In this document: positions 16,915 through 25,270 of the stretch, in pieces
Numbering within the stretch: position 1 is the first letter of the stretch
Layout: each line of letters begins with the position of its first letter
From: Terriglobia bacterium
Lineage (GTDB): Bacteria; Acidobacteriota; Terriglobia; Terriglobales; Acidobacteriaceae
Direction of reading: 5' to 3'
Length of the DNA: 64,000 nt
NCBI GenBank assembly: GCA_020073165.1
Contig: JAIQFP010000006.1
Location: 62,001 to 126,000 of the forward strand
Made by a program: the position numbers and the translations under genes
Notes under the pieces: model-generated
Told to the model about the DNA's origin: nothing
Seen by the model: only the letters and a program-made list of their open reading frames with translations
The model's database searches: none

Positions 16915-19900
16915 GTGAACCCGCCGGAATCTTCCTACTGGTTTGCCCGCCATTCCAAGCCGGTGATCTTCCTCATCCTGACGCTGGCGCTAATGGGCGT
17001 TTATCTCGCCTTTACCATCCCCATTGCCGTTTTTCCGGCCACCAGTTTTCCCCGCGTCCTGATCGCGGTGGACAACGGCGTCATGCCCACCGACCAGATG
17101 ATGGTGACCATCACTCGCCCCATCGAGGAATCGGTGAATAGCGTCCCCGGGCTGCAGGAAGTCCGTTCCATCACCAGCCGCGGATCGGCCGAGATCGATC
17201 TGTTCTTTTCCTGGGATGTGGACATGTTCCAGACCCTGCAGTACGTGAACACGGCTATCTCGCGCGTGCAGCCGGAACTGCCCTCCACTGCAACCATCAT
17301 TGCGCACCGCATGACCTTCGCCAGCTTCCCCATCATCGGCTACAGCCTTACCTCCGATACCGTTCCCCAGACCCAACTCTGGGAGCGCGCCACCTACGAG
17401 ATCAAGCCGCGTCTCAATCGCCTGGACGGCGTCTCCACCGTGCTTGTGCAAGGCGGGCAACAGCCGGAGTTCCACATCACCCCTGACCCGGCCAAGCTGC
17501 TCACCGCCAACGTCACCGTCACTGACATTCTGGACACCATGCGGCGTACCAACCTCATCGACTCCCCCGGACTGTTCGAGCGCAATCATCAACTGATTCT
17601 GGGGCTGGTCAGCGGCCAGGTGCGCACTCCGGAGCAGATTGCGGATACCGTTATCAAAATCACACCCGCAGGTATCCCAGTTCGCATCGGAGACGTGGCC
17701 ACGGTGGCCCCGGGAGTGAAGCCGCTGTACACCATCGTCACCGCCAACGGCAAACCCGCGGTGCTGATCAACGTCAACCGCCAGCCTGACAGCAATACGA
17801 TGGAAGTCGCTGACGAAGTTCACGCCCAAGTCGAAGAGATTCGCAAGTCCCTTCCGCCGGGTATCGAGATTCGTCCGTTTTACGACCAGTCCATCATCGT
17901 CGGCGATTCCATCAAGAGTGTGCGCGACGCCATCCTGCTCGGCCTGATCCTGGCCTCCATCATCCTGGTGGTGTTCCTGCGCGATTGGGGAACCTCGATC
18001 GTGGCCGGGCTGGTGATTCCGGTCACCATCGCCGTGACCTGCATCGCGCTCAAACTGCTCGGCCAGAGTTTCAACCTGATGACGCTGGGCGGACTGGCAG
18101 CCGCGGTCGGCCTGGTCATTGACGATGCCATCGTGGTGGTGGAAAACATCGTGCTCCACCGCACCGCCGGCCAAGACCGCCTGCAAGCCATTCACAGCGC
18201 GCTGAAGGAAATCACCATTCCTCTGATCGGTTCCACGGTCACGCCTGTGGTCGTATTTCTGCCGTTGATCTCGATCACCGGAGTTACAGGAGTGTTCTTC
18301 CGCGCGCTGGCCGTGACCATGGGCGTATCGCTATTCACTTCGCTCGCGCTCGCCCTCACCTGGACACCCAACCTCAGCCAGTACTTCATTCGAAAGCAAG
18401 CCAGGACCGCCATCGACAGGATGGAACCAGAAGAGGAATCGATGACGCGGCTGCTGGCGGTCGAGGAAGCGTCGCTCGGCGGATTCTTCACAAAGGTCGT
18501 CAACTTCCACGAGCGTTGGCTGCGTCGCGCTCTCGAGAAGCCGAGGTGGCTGGCCGCGCTGAGCCTGGTACTCATCGTCGCTTCCTATGTCTGCTACCGC
18601 TATTCCGGCTCCGACTTGATGCCGGAAATGGATGAAGGCGGCTTCACCCTCGACTACTGGACCCCGGCGGGAACTTCCCTGGCCGAAAGCGACCGCATGG
18701 TCTCCCGCATGGAGCAGATCGTGAACAAGGTTCCTGAGGTCGAGAGCACTTCGCGCCGCACCGGGTTGGAGTTGGGCCTCGCCGCCGTCACCGAAGCCAA
18801 CCGCGGTGACATCCTGGTCAAGCTCAAGAAAGACCGCAGCCGCGACATCGAAGACATCATGGCCGATATCCGTTCGCAGGTGAACGCTCAGGAGCCGGCA
18901 GTGCGTGCCGAATTCGTACAGGTCTTGCAGGACATGATCGGTGACCTCACCAGCGAGCCCGAACCGGTCCAGATCAAGCTGTTTTCCGAGGACTCCATGC
19001 TCTTAGAGAGCTGGGCGCCCAAGGTGGCCGATAGCATCCGCAAGCTTCCCGGAGTGGTGGACGTGCTGGATGGAATCGAAAACACCATCAGCGGTCCAGC
19101 CACCACGTTCCAAATCAACCCCAGTGTCGCGGCGCGCGCGGGATTCACTCCCGAGGAAATTGCCACCGATGCCGCGGCCATTCTGGAAGGCGAACCCGCG
19201 TCCACCCCCGTGGTAAGCAACGACCGCCCTTACACCGTGCGCGTCCGATTCCCCGCCGGCAACCGCATTTCGCTCGAAGCCATGCGCGATACTCTGCTCA
19301 CCAGCAGCACCGGCCACACCGCAACTCTGGGAGCGCTGGCGACGATTACTGAACTTCCTCCCCAGACCGAAATTCGCCGTGAGAACCTGCAGCGTGACGT
19401 CTCCGTCACCGCCCGCCTGGAAGGCGTTGACCTGGGCAGCGGTGTTGCCGCAGTCCAGAAAGCAGTGGACACCCTGCATCTTCCCTCCGCCATCCGCGTG
19501 GAGTACGGCGGCACTTACAAAGAGGAGCAGAAGTCGTTCCGCGACCTGGTCTTTGTTTTGATTCTGGCCATTGTGCTGGTCTTCATCGTGCTGCTTTTTG
19601 AATTCCGGACCTTCGCCGCTCCCGTCGCTATCTTGGCTTCTGCCCTCCTCTCCACCTCGGGAGTCTTCATCGCCTTATTGATCACCGGCACCACCTTCAA
19701 CGTCTCCTCGTTCATGGGAATGATCATGGTGGTTGGCATCGTGGCTAAGAACGGAATCCTGCTGCTCGACGCCGATCAGAAATTCCGCGCTCTCGGACTC
19801 TCCGCCGAAGACGCCATGCTGCAAGCCGCGCGCCGACGCCTGCGTCCCATTGTCATGACCGCGCTGGCCACCATCGCCGGCATGCTGCCGCTCGCCTTCG

Positions 19901-20061
19901 CCATCGGCGCCGGTGCCCAGATGCTGCAACCCCTGGCCATCGCCGTGATCGGCGGCATCCTGATCTCCATGGTGCTCTCGCTGATCATCACTCCCGCAGT
20001 GCACTTTTACCTGAGTCACGAAGAAACCAGGCTGGAAGAACTGTCCCCCGCAGAGCCGTAG
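16915..20061 (+). CDS. RND-superfamily efflux permease
   Basis: The 1048-residue protein starts at GTG 16915. It has the duplicated RND plan: TM1 near residues 14-34, a large periplasmic loop, TM2-6, a second loop and TM8-12. The proton-relay aspartates lie in GLVIDDAIVVVENIVLHR in TM4. The second half contains MPEMDEGGFTLDYWTPAGTS and MGMIMVVGIVAKNGILLLD. The DEGG motif and overall look fall between HAE1 drug pumps and CzcA-type metal pumps, so the substrate cannot be fixed. It works with the adaptor and TolC proteins encoded upstream, and the operon is probably controlled by the preceding two-component system. Confidence 0.93.
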   Translation: MNPPESSYWFARHSKPVIFLILTLALMGVYLAFTIPIAVFPATSFPRVLIAVDNGVMPTDQMMVTITRPIEESVNSVPGLQEVRSITSRGSAEIDLFFSWDVDMFQTLQYVNTAISRVQPELPSTATIIAHRMTFASFPIIGYSLTSDTVPQTQLWERATYEIKPRLNRLDGVSTVLVQGGQQPEFHITPDPAKLLTANVTVTDILDTMRRTNLIDSPGLFERNHQLILGLVSGQVRTPEQIADTVIKITPAGIPVRIGDVATVAPGVKPLYTIVTANGKPAVLINVNRQPDSNTMEVADEVHAQVEEIRKSLPPGIEIRPFYDQSIIVGDSIKSVRDAILLGLILASIILVVFLRDWGTSIVAGLVIPVTIAVTCIALKLLGQSFNLMTLGGLAAAVGLVIDDAIVVVENIVLHRTAGQDRLQAIHSALKEITIPLIGSTVTPVVVFLPLISITGVTGVFFRALAVTMGVSLFTSLALALTWTPNLSQYFIRKQARTAIDRMEPEEESMTRLLAVEEASLGGFFTKVVNFHERWLRRALEKPRWLAALSLVLIVASYVCYRYSGSDLMPEMDEGGFTLDYWTPAGTSLAESDRMVSRMEQIVNKVPEVESTSRRTGLELGLAAVTEANRGDILVKLKKDRSRDIEDIMADIRSQVNAQEPAVRAEFVQVLQDMIGDLTSEPEPVQIKLFSEDSMLLESWAPKVADSIRKLPGVVDVLDGIENTISGPATTFQINPSVAARAGFTPEEIATDAAAILEGEPASTPVVSNDRPYTVRVRFPAGNRISLEAMRDTLLTSSTGHTATLGALATITELPPQTEIRRENLQRDVSVTARLEGVDLGSGVAAVQKAVDTLHLPSAIRVEYGGTYKEEQKSFRDLVFVLILAIVLVFIVLLFEFRTFAAPVAILASALLSTSGVFIALLITGTTFNVSSFMGMIMVVGIVAKNGILLLDADQKFRALGLSAEDAMLQAARRRLRPIVMTALATIAGMLPLAFAIGAGAQMLQPLAIAVIGGILISMVLSLIITPAVHFYLSHEETRLEELSPAEP

Positions 20062-20311
20062 CCAAGTCGCAGCGTCGGCGTCCTGCCGGCCATTACGACC
20101 GTCGGCGCTTTGCAAAAGAGCCCGGATGCCGCTGGGCCCAATCTCCAACGCCGCCGGGAAGCGATAGTCCGCAGAGCTGCAAAAGTTTGCATATTGCCCG
20201 CCCAGCTGGTCCAAGCGTGCCAGGCACCGTAGCCATGGCATGTGGAATCAACGTCTTGCGGCCCGCCCGCGTTCAGTTTGGACGGCCAATTGCATTAAAA
20301 TAGGCATCCCG

Positions 20312-22030
20312 GTGTCGCCCATCCGGGTTGCGGAGTTACCCGCCCACGTGAAGCAAGAGCTGACCAGCGCGCCGGAAAGACTTCCTCTGGATGAGGACAC
20401 ATTCCAGCACATCCTCGCCGCCGCGTATGTCCTGCAGGAGGAGGCACGTCGGGTTCAGCCGAAGCCACCCAGCCGGGACCACACCCAGACTCTCTCCGAA
20501 ATTGTCGAGACCCAAGGCCTGATTCACCGCCGGCAGTTAGACCTCCCCGCGGCCACGTCTCTCATCGCTGAGCGTGTCCTGAAAGTCACCAGCGCAGCCG
20601 GAGTCGCGATTGGAATAGTGGAAGGCGAAGAAGTGGTCTACCGCGTTGCCACCGGAAGTGCCGCCGGTGAGGTCGGCTTCCGCCTCCCCATCGACGACAG
20701 TTTATCTGTCCATTGCCTGCGCAACGGACAGATCCTGCAATCCTCCGACGCCGAAAAGGACCCGCGTCTCTCCGTCAAACTCTGCCGTGAGCGTGGCGTC
20801 AGATCGCTCATCGCCCTTCCGATCTATCACGAGGGCAAGGCGGCGGCCGTCCTCGAGCTGTGGTTCGCCAGCATTGACGCGTTTCAGGAGCACGATGTCC
20901 GCACCTGCCAGCTCATGGCTGGACTCGTCGGTGAAGCCATCGCCCGTAACGCCGAACTCGAGTGGAAGCAAGCTCTGGCTGCGGAACGGGCAGCCATGTT
21001 GGATGCTCTGGAGAAACTCAAGCCTCAGCTGGAGCGTCTGACCCAGCAATCAGCCAATCAATCAACCGCCGCTCAACCTGAAGAACCGCGGACCCAGCCC
21101 ACTTCTGCTACACCGCCTGAGGAGCAAATCGTTTCTGAGTCCGCACCCGTGGTCGAAGCCCCGCCGCGGACTGGCATCGTCTGCAGCGGCTGCGGACACG
21201 AACTTGGCGAGGAAGAGTCCTTCTGCGGCCTCTGTGGAACCGCACGGTCCCCCGAGAAGCCGGCCGGCAGCCGCCTGCAGTCCAAGTGGGCTTCGCTTTG
21301 GCGCATGCAGCAAGACGCGGAAGGGGACGACAGCGAAGTTCTGCACGCTGATTCCGCACTCCCCGCTGACTTCGCGATGGAACCACCGCACGAAGAGGTA
21401 ACAGAAGCGCTCCCGGACCTGGACTTTGCAACCCTGGATTTTTCCACTCCAGAATCGGAGGCGCTCGCCCTAATCGAGGCACCGACAGTGGAACCGGGGC
21501 CGGCTGAGGAGGACGCGAGCGGGTCCCATCCGTCGAATCCGACCACGGCTCTGGTGTCGCCATGGTCTTCTGCTTTGCGGGCGCGCGCCTGGCTGGAGTC
21601 ATTAAAGGTGCAGCAGCCGGGCCGGGTTTGGCTCGCCAAGCAGTGGCAGGCTCGCCGCGCCAACATTTATCTCGTCCTTGCTGCCATTCTGCTGCTGGTC
21701 GTGCTCTCAGGCTGGGCCACGCGCTCCGCTACCAATTCCATTCCAGCGAATACGGTGTCCGCTGTGAATGGCCGCCGCCGCAGGACTCCTCCACCGCCGC
21801 AGCTCACGCTGTTTGAAAAAGTGCTGGTAGGTCTCGGCCTGGCCGAGCCGCCGCCCGCCTCGGTCTACCTCGGCAATCCCAACACCCGCGTCTGGGTGGA
21901 CGTGCACACCGCTCTGTACTACTGCCCCGGGGCCGACCTCTACGGCAAAACCGAGGGAGGAAACTTCAGCACCCAGCACGATGCCCAGCAGGACCAGTTC
22001 GAGCCTGCCAACCGCAAGGCCTGCGACTAG
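20312..22030 (+). CDS. GAF domain - zinc ribbon - transmembrane protein
   Basis: With GTG 20312 as start the protein has 572 residues; an in-frame ATG at 20240 would add 24. A GAF domain (about 75-225) shows VTSAAGVAIGIVEGEEVVYR, LRNGQILQSSDAEKDPRL and RSLIALPIYHEGKAAAVLEL. After a coiled, Gln/Pro-rich linker comes a zinc ribbon with two CxxC knuckles (CSGCGHELGEEESFCGLCG, about 293-311). A long acidic disordered stretch precedes one transmembrane helix (NIYLVLAAILLLVVLSGWAT, about 447-466), and a small domain with WVDVHTALYYCPG ends the protein. GAF domains bind small molecules or sense redox state, but the ligand here is unknown. It may be an inner-membrane sensor without an obvious output domain. 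Confidence 0.7.
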   Translation: MSPIRVAELPAHVKQELTSAPERLPLDEDTFQHILAAAYVLQEEARRVQPKPPSRDHTQTLSEIVETQGLIHRRQLDLPAATSLIAERVLKVTSAAGVAIGIVEGEEVVYRVATGSAAGEVGFRLPIDDSLSVHCLRNGQILQSSDAEKDPRLSVKLCRERGVRSLIALPIYHEGKAAAVLELWFASIDAFQEHDVRTCQLMAGLVGEAIARNAELEWKQALAAERAAMLDALEKLKPQLERLTQQSANQSTAAQPEEPRTQPTSATPPEEQIVSESAPVVEAPPRTGIVCSGCGHELGEEESFCGLCGTARSPEKPAGSRLQSKWASLWRMQQDAEGDDSEVLHADSALPADFAMEPPHEEVTEALPDLDFATLDFSTPESEALALIEAPTVEPGPAEEDASGSHPSNPTTALVSPWSSALRARAWLESLKVQQPGRVWLAKQWQARRANIYLVLAAILLLVVLSGWATRSATNSIPANTVSAVNGRRRRTPPPPQLTLFEKVLVGLGLAEPPPASVYLGNPNTRVWVDVHTALYYCPGADLYGKTEGGNFSTQHDAQQDQFEPANRKACD

Positions 22031-22167
22031 AGTACCCTCGTATCTCAAGTTGTCTGTGATGGCAAGTGCTTGTGGCTGAGCCACAGGTAAACTCGGAGCA
22101 CCGCAGAAGTCGGTCGACACTCTTGACACTTGTGCATCGTGACCTCTGACGTCTTACTGCTGCGCGT

Positions 22168-22689
22168 TTATGGCCCCACCACCTGCCGGCCGCGCGACCC
22201 GGCCGACCCCAGCCCCAGGATGCTGTGTTCCCAGGTCTCCAGCACCTCAGGCTTGGGCTGCGTTCTCGTGCCTGCGGGCTTCGTACCAGAGGGCGAGTTC
22301 GACACGGTTCCACAGTCCGAGTTTGTCGTAGATGACTCGAAGATAGTTCTTGACGACGTGCTCTGTGGTTCCAATCTCATCTGCGACTTCCCGGTTCTTG
22401 AGTCCCTGGGCGACGAGTTCGATAACGCGATGCTCGCGCTCGCTGGGCACTCGATTCCCGTACCGCTCGCTTCCAAACATAATTGCCTCCGGTACAAAAG
22501 AGTTGCTAGTTTTACCCGTTTGATCCCGCTGTTGATGCCAAACCGCAAAAAGAGCCGATTGAAATGCGCCTTTACGGTTCGGCGAGCCATGTGGAGCTGC
22601 TGGGCTATTTCGGAGTTGTCGCAGCCCTGCAGCAGAAGTTCGGCAATCTGTTGCTCACGTGGACCCAGCCGGACAGGCTTCTCGTTCAT
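22168..22689 (-). CDS. Orphan LuxR-type HTH protein, first gene of pair B, with over-long frame
   Basis: ATG 22689 (GGGGAGG upstream) opens a LuxR-type HTH much like the first gene of pair A: LGPREQQIAELLLQGCDNSEIAQQLH, RRTVKAHFNRLFLRFGI and KRVKLATLLY. In pair A this protein ends about 15 residues later. Here no stop occurs and the frame runs to 22168 (173 residues), passing through the whole second gene in another frame. The extra 95 or so residues are Ser/Thr/Pro-rich and look non-native. Either the stop was lost by mutation or the genes truly overlap. Only the HTH part is confidently real. Confidence 0.6.
   Translation of the reverse strand: MNEKPVRLGPREQQIAELLLQGCDNSEIAQQLHMARRTVKAHFNRLFLRFGINSGIKRVKLATLLYRRQLCLEASGTGIECPASASIALSNSSPRDSRTGKSQMRLEPQSTSSRTIFESSTTNSDCGTVSNSPSGTKPAGTRTQPKPEVLETWEHSILGLGSAGSRGRQVVGP
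22247..22480 (-). CDS. Orphan LuxR-type HTH protein, second gene of pair B
   Basis: The 77-residue protein is a single LuxR-type HTH: VPSEREHRVIELVAQGLKNR, EVADEIGTTEHVVKNYLRVI, then YDKLGLWNRVELALWYEARR. It has a strong ribosome-binding site (GGAGG, 5-6 bases before ATG 22480). It matches the second gene of pair A, especially IGTTE(H/Q)VVKNYLR and the LGxWxRxELAL segment. No sensor or receiver domain is present. It lies entirely inside the over-long frame of the first gene on the same strand. Confidence 0.75.
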   Translation of the reverse strand: MFGSERYGNRVPSEREHRVIELVAQGLKNREVADEIGTTEHVVKNYLRVIYDKLGLWNRVELALWYEARRHENAAQA

Positions 22690-23310
22690 CCCAAATCCTC
22701 CCCTGATGATTGACCACCGCCCGCCGTCCAACGCATCTTGACCCGACACCCTGGCACACCGGACCTGAACTGCCTTTGACGAAGGTCTCTCGGCGCATCG
22801 TTCTCCGGAAATTCATAGCATTCATACTGCCAAGGCAGTAGGACTTCGTCCGTGACTGGCGACCACACATTTCCACAGCTGTCCCGAAAGCCCGGCACGG
22901 TTGGGTTTCTCAGGGTTAAGCTGATTTCATCGACTCAGAAACGTCGCTGGCGTAGCTTCTCAGGATTGTGCCCGCTCGGGTGAGGTTCTTGCACTCCAAG
23001 ACCGGATACTCGTCTAAGGTAAACACCTTAGGACAAAATTCCCAAGCGCTGGCGTGCCACTCGGAACTTCTTACACGTCATGCATCGCGTGCGGTAGTTG
23101 GTTCACGTAGCCGCCCGCCGGGAACGTGCTCGCCGCTTGTCTTCAGGCGGAATTTCCCGCCACTCGCGCGGCAAGTGGCAACCTGGGACTAGCAATGCCG
23201 CTGCCATCCCGAGACCGCAAAACGGAGGGAAGGCTTCAAGTAGAACCACCCCCAGTCACGAAGAGACTGTAAAGACGCGCGATTTGGTCTAAACTGACAC
23301 ATCGCGTCCC
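22690..23310. other. Intergenic region between HTH pair B and a glycosyltransferase gene
   Basis: No supported gene. One clear inverted repeat, CTAAGGT-AAAC-ACCTTAG (23014-23031), has a 7-bp stem and 4-base loop and could be an operator or weak hairpin. Promoters for the divergent neighbours must lie here but no strong consensus was recognised. Confidence 0.4.
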
Positions 23311-24096
23311 ATGAAACTCTCGGTTGTCATGCCTGTGTACAACGAGCGCTCCACCCTGCGCTACATGGTGGAGCGGGTACTCTCCGTTTCGCTCCCCGTG
23401 CCCCATGAAACGGAATTGCTGTGCGTTGATGACGGCTCCCGCGACGGCTCCCGGGAAATTCTTGCCGAACTCCACGAGCAGTACCCCCAGGTGCGCGTTT
23501 TCTTCCAGCCGCAAAACATGGGCAAAGGCGCAGCGTTGCGGCGCGGCATCCAGGAAGCGACCGGCGATTTCGTCGTCATTCAGGACGCGGATCTGGAATA
23601 CGATCCCGTGGATTATCCCTTGCTTCTCGATCCCCTCATCCAAGGCAAGGCCGACGTGGTTTACGGCTCGCGCTTCCTGGGCAGCGGTCCTCATCGTGTC
23701 CTCTATTTCTGGCACTCGGTGGGCAATCGCCTGCTTACCTTGCTCTCCAATTGCCTCACCGACATCAACCTCAGCGACATGGAAACGTGTTACAAGGCCT
23801 TCCGCCGCGAGATCATACAGGCCATTCCCATCGAGGAGAACCGTTTCGGTTTCGAGCCCGAAATCACCGTTAAAGTGGCCAAGCGGCGCCTGCGCATCTA
23901 TGAGGTCGGCATCGGCTACTGGGGTCGCACTTACGAAGAAGGCAAGAAGATCGGCTGGAGAGACGGGGTCCGCGCCCTCTGGTGCCTGCTGAAATACTCC
24001 ATCAAAGAGCCCGCGGTCACAATGCAAGCTCCCACCGCGGTTCCGGAACCGCTTCCGCAAGCGTCGCAGAAGCAGATTTCTCGCGCTGGCCGTTAA
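23311..24096 (+). CDS. Family 2 glycosyltransferase, polyprenyl-phosphate type
   Basis: The 261-residue GT-A fold protein starts MKLSVVMPVYNERSTLRYMV. It has a nucleotide-sugar pocket (CVDDGSRDGS), the metal-binding DAD (92-94, in QDADLEYDPVDY), and the acceptor-side motif SDMETCYKAFRRE. There are no transmembrane helices. The sequence resembles DPM1/polyprenyl-phosphate mannosyl- or glucosyltransferases, which load a sugar on a lipid carrier at the inner membrane. Sugar and lipid cannot be read from sequence. A phosphopantetheinyl transferase gene starts 3 bases after its stop. Confidence 0.88.
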   Translation: MKLSVVMPVYNERSTLRYMVERVLSVSLPVPHETELLCVDDGSRDGSREILAELHEQYPQVRVFFQPQNMGKGAALRRGIQEATGDFVVIQDADLEYDPVDYPLLLDPLIQGKADVVYGSRFLGSGPHRVLYFWHSVGNRLLTLLSNCLTDINLSDMETCYKAFRREIIQAIPIEENRFGFEPEITVKVAKRRLRIYEVGIGYWGRTYEEGKKIGWRDGVRALWCLLKYSIKEPAVTMQAPTAVPEPLPQASQKQISRAGR

Positions 24097-24099
24097 GCC

Positions 24100-24867
24100 A
24101 TGAGCGGTCCCGTCCAGCCCGTACTGAAATTCGAGTTTCGGGCCTGCACGGCGGGGGAAAATGAATCCCTTCCCTCCCCTCTGCCGCCAGATGCGGTTCA
24201 CGTGTGGCGTGCTCCGCTGCCCGCTCCCTCGGGTGACATCCCCCGCCTTGCCCAGTTGCTCTCCACCGACGAAACAGAACGAGCCGGCCGGATCCGCTTT
24301 GAGAAAAACAGGAATGGGTTTATCTTTGCCCGCGGCACGCTGCGTATTTTGCTGGGCGCGTATCTCGGCCTCTCACCGGCTGAGTTACGCTTCGCCTACT
24401 CCGCCCAAGGCAAGCCTTCTCTGGCCTTCCCCGAGGATTGCACCCTGACTTTCAACCTGTCTGACACCGACGGCATGGTGGTCTTTGCCTTTGCTCGCGA
24501 GCGCAGGCTTGGCATTGACGTGGAGAAGGTTCGCCTGGACTTCGAGGTTGGACCCATCGCCGAACGCTTCTTTTCCTTTGCCGAGTTACTCGCCTTGCGC
24601 AACGTTCCGGAGGAACATCGCCACGAAGCCTTTTTCCGCTGCTGGACGCGCAAGGAGGCTTACATCAAAGCCATCGGCGAAGGCCTTTCCCACCCCTTGC
24701 ACCGGTTTGATGTTTCACTCTTGCCCGGGGCAACGGCGGCCCTGCTCAGCACCCGGCCCGATCCGACCGAGGCGCATCGCTGGCTGTTGCGGGATGTCCC
24801 CGTCACTCCCGGCCATGTGGCCGCTCTGGCCGTGGAAACCCATCCCTCCCCTCCGATCTCACCCTAA
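24100..24867 (+). CDS. Sfp-type 4'-phosphopantetheinyl transferase
   Basis: The 255-residue protein has two pseudo-repeated halves. It carries the family motifs: FNLSDTDGMVVFAFA, GIDVEKVR (Mg-binding Asp and Glu), FFSFAELLAL, and WTRKEAYIKAIGEGL. The enzyme moves the phosphopantetheine arm from CoA to a serine of carrier proteins. Length and motifs fit the Sfp/Gsp group, which serves polyketide or non-ribosomal peptide synthases as well as fatty acid ACP. No carrier protein gene is visible in the window. It is cotranscribed with the glycosyltransferase, which may be positional only. Confidence 0.9.
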   Translation: MSGPVQPVLKFEFRACTAGENESLPSPLPPDAVHVWRAPLPAPSGDIPRLAQLLSTDETERAGRIRFEKNRNGFIFARGTLRILLGAYLGLSPAELRFAYSAQGKPSLAFPEDCTLTFNLSDTDGMVVFAFARERRLGIDVEKVRLDFEVGPIAERFFSFAELLALRNVPEEHRHEAFFRCWTRKEAYIKAIGEGLSHPLHRFDVSLLPGATAALLSTRPDPTEAHRWLLRDVPVTPGHVAALAVETHPSPPISP

Positions 24868-25270
24868 GGTGGTTCCAGCCCGTCGACTGGTGTGGCGGGC
24901 GAATGCCTACTAGTTTGATAAACAAAATACGGTACTGGGCAGCAGTTTTGTCGCAAACATTTGCATATCATCCGCGTTATCAAGAACTTGGAAATCAAGC
25001 TCCCACTAAGCACTTTATTTTGCAATGACATAAACCGCCATGAATCCGGGCGTGAAGGCATCGAAATTGCTGCCCGTTTCGTTGGCATTTTTATCCTTGC
25101 TGCATCTCTGTACCGGTACTGATTGACGTAGTACTCTGGCAGCGACAGCTGTGGGGCTTTCTTCCCTTCAGTATTCTGCAAGCGCAGACCGCGCCAGCCA
25201 TGCCGTCTGAAACACAATCCGGGCAGTGAAGTAGTCAGGAAGATTTTGAGAACCTGGGAGGTTCAAGCAT
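24868..25270. other. Intergenic region, less GC-rich, no gene seen
   Basis: The stretch is noticeably richer in A and T than its neighbours. A 117-codon minus-strand frame exists but resembles nothing known. Near the right end GGGAGG (about 25254-25259) is the ribosome-binding site of the sulfate gene. Decayed foreign DNA is possible. Confidence 0.35.

Noticed and set aside
16990-18195. Long minus-strand frame inside the RND permease gene
   Set aside because: His/Gly/Asp-rich antisense shadow, as expected opposite a GC-rich membrane protein gene.
20278-20301. TTGGAC and TAAAAT boxes before the GAF-zinc-ribbon gene
   Set aside because: Only 12 bases separate them, too short for a sigma-70 promoter.
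24864-25217. 117-codon minus-strand frame before the sulfate genes
   Set aside because: Sequence resembles no protein family and the composition suggests non-coding DNA; kept as an unexplained intergenic stretch.
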